This document shows, one piece after another, positions 19,526 to 20,201 of a stretch of 20,201 bases of DNA. This DNA comes from a virus. The stretch covers positions 1 to 20,201 of IMG/VR virus record IMGVR_UViG_3300042486_000468, one strand, 5' to 3'. The position numbers and the translations under genes were made by a program. Position 1 is the stretch's first letter. Each line of letters starts with the position of its first letter. The notes below the pieces were generated by a model. It searched no databases, was not told the DNA's origin, and saw nothing but the letters and a program-made list of their open reading frames with translations.

Positions 19526-19906
19526 ATGTCTATGCATTTGGTTGGGCCTTGGTTATCTTCTACGGGCAAGAAAAAAGGCAAGCAAAAATATCGAAATTCC
19601 GAGCAAGCAAAAAAAGCTCGGGATCTCGAATCTAGTTGGAATCAAATTTTAGCCTCACATGGTGCGGCTCCTGTCAAAGCTAAAAAGCCATTTAAGCAGC
19701 TCTCCTATCAGTTAGCTGTACCTGAAGATCGTAGTACAAAACACATTAAAAGTCTAGATACGGGTCATGTAGGTGCTGTCACAATACGTGCGCCTATGAA
19801 GTATACTGGCGATAAAATTTTAGGTATCGGAACAATGCATAAGTCTAATGCGGTTCCCATTTTTACAGACCAAGAAGCAAAAGACATTTCTAGTATGAGG
19901 CGATAA
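19526..19906 (+). CDS. Conserved T4-like small basic protein
   Basis: A 126-aa basic protein. The N-terminal MSMHLVGPWLSSTGKKKGKQKYRNSEQAKKARDLESSWNQIL has helix-forming basic residues; the C-terminal KYTGDKILGIGTMHKSNAVPIF...AKDISSMRR is the most distinctive part. I recognise this architecture from T4-like phages, where the protein is unnamed. No catalytic motif is visible. Only a weak GGA precedes the ATG. The stop overlaps the next start as TAATG, so the two genes are coupled. Confidence 0.72.
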   Translation: MSMHLVGPWLSSTGKKKGKQKYRNSEQAKKARDLESSWNQILASHGAAPVKAKKPFKQLSYQLAVPEDRSTKHIKSLDTGHVGAVTIRAPMKYTGDKILGIGTMHKSNAVPIFTDQEAKDISSMRR

Positions 19907-20201
19907 TGAAAACAGTTGTTTTAGTAACCGGCGGCTTTGATCCTGTTCATAGTGGCCATATTGCATATTTAAAAACTGCTGCAAGTATGGGCAGTACTTT
20001 GATTGTAGGCCTAAATTCTGATAATTGGCTTGTTCGCAAAAAAGGCAAAGCATTTATGCCTTTTAATGAGAGACAGGCAATTCTTGATAATTTAAAATTT
20101 GTTGATTGGACTATTGCGTTTGATGATGCGGACGGTACAGCAAAAGATGCAATTAAAAAGGTTAGGAATTTTTTTCCAGTCGAAAAAATTATTTTCGCAA
20201 A
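19906..20201 (+). CDS. HxGH nucleotidyltransferase (partial, runs off end)
   Basis: The first 98 residues of a cytidylyltransferase-like nucleotidyltransferase. GGFDPVHSGHIAYL (residues 8-21) is the HxGH nucleotide-binding motif; LIVGLNSDNWLVRKKGKAF and NERQAILDNLKFVD follow, as in heptose-1-phosphate adenylyltransferase (RfaE C-terminal type) and glycerol-3-phosphate cytidylyltransferase. These enzymes activate a sugar or polyol phosphate with ATP or CTP. The substrate cannot be chosen from this half. The ISSTRR-type signature expected near the C-terminus is beyond the window. It adds to the sugar-nucleotide genes upstream. Confidence 0.85.
   Translation, partial: MKTVVLVTGGFDPVHSGHIAYLKTAASMGSTLIVGLNSDNWLVRKKGKAFMPFNERQAILDNLKFVDWTIAFDDADGTAKDAIKKVRNFFPVEKIIFA

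Noticed and set aside
1-20201. tRNA genes, CRISPR array, transposase or integrase
   Set aside because: I looked for T-loop GTTCRA-like blocks in gaps, regularly spaced repeats with unique spacers, and recombinase motifs on both strands; none were convincing. The spaced repeats at 5.8-11 kb are coding paralogs.

Overview
The window reads as part of the genome of a tailed bacteriophage with a T4-type (myovirus) background, probably a large environmental phage of a Gram-negative host. The evidence is a T4-like RNase H with its full set of metal-binding motifs, a T4-type late promoter (TATAAATA), a phage holin, tail-fibre-like repeats, conserved T4-like marine or freshwater phage proteins near the right end, and dense, almost gap-free packing of very small genes. 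Every gene I accept is on the + strand. No tRNA, rRNA, CRISPR array, integrase or insertion sequence was found. The host cannot be named from this sequence.

Layout. (1) 1-1549: small coupled genes, including a PGDYG-type protein and a ParB-like-domain protein. (2) 1550-5070: four strong sigma70-type promoters sharing a TGCTTGAC -35 block. Three of them are near-copies, placed in front of a small gene, an AAA+ ATPase and another small gene. This part also holds a perfect 20-bp inverted repeat enclosing a 56-aa frame, several tiny membrane proteins, and a C-rich repetitive stretch (about 4630-4920). (3) 5365-11843: one long run of about 27 small genes, nearly all joined by ATGA or TAATG overlaps, with no internal promoter that I can see. 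Nine of them belong to one paralogous family (MNERI..., FAELIVxEC, HFGVE). The run ends in a Nudix hydrolase. (4) From the T4-type late promoter at 11857: a membrane-anchored protein, a fibre-like structural protein, a holin, a eukaryotic-type phosphomannomutase, a glycosyltransferase, an SH3-like protein, two long conserved phage proteins, RNase H, a DUF6433-like protein, a conserved small protein and the start of an HxGH nucleotidyltransferase.

How the genes work together. The left and middle parts look like early accessory genes: short and host-directed, transcribed from host-type promoters and translated as coupled cistrons. The right part looks like the late and core region, combining virion, lysis and replication genes with sugar-nucleotide genes (phosphomannomutase, glycosyltransferase, Nudix hydrolase, nucleotidyltransferase) that could modify the host surface, the virion or the phage DNA.

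The most striking single observation is at 19322-19372. An in-frame A AAA AAG slippery heptamer has a Shine-Dalgarno-like AAAGG 10 nt upstream and a 10-bp hairpin 5 nt downstream, extendable to 14 bp. A -1 shift there would open a 51-codon protein-like extension that has no credible start of its own. This has the architecture of the dnaX frameshift cassette and appears to add an alternative C-terminus to the DUF6433-like protein made just after RNase H.
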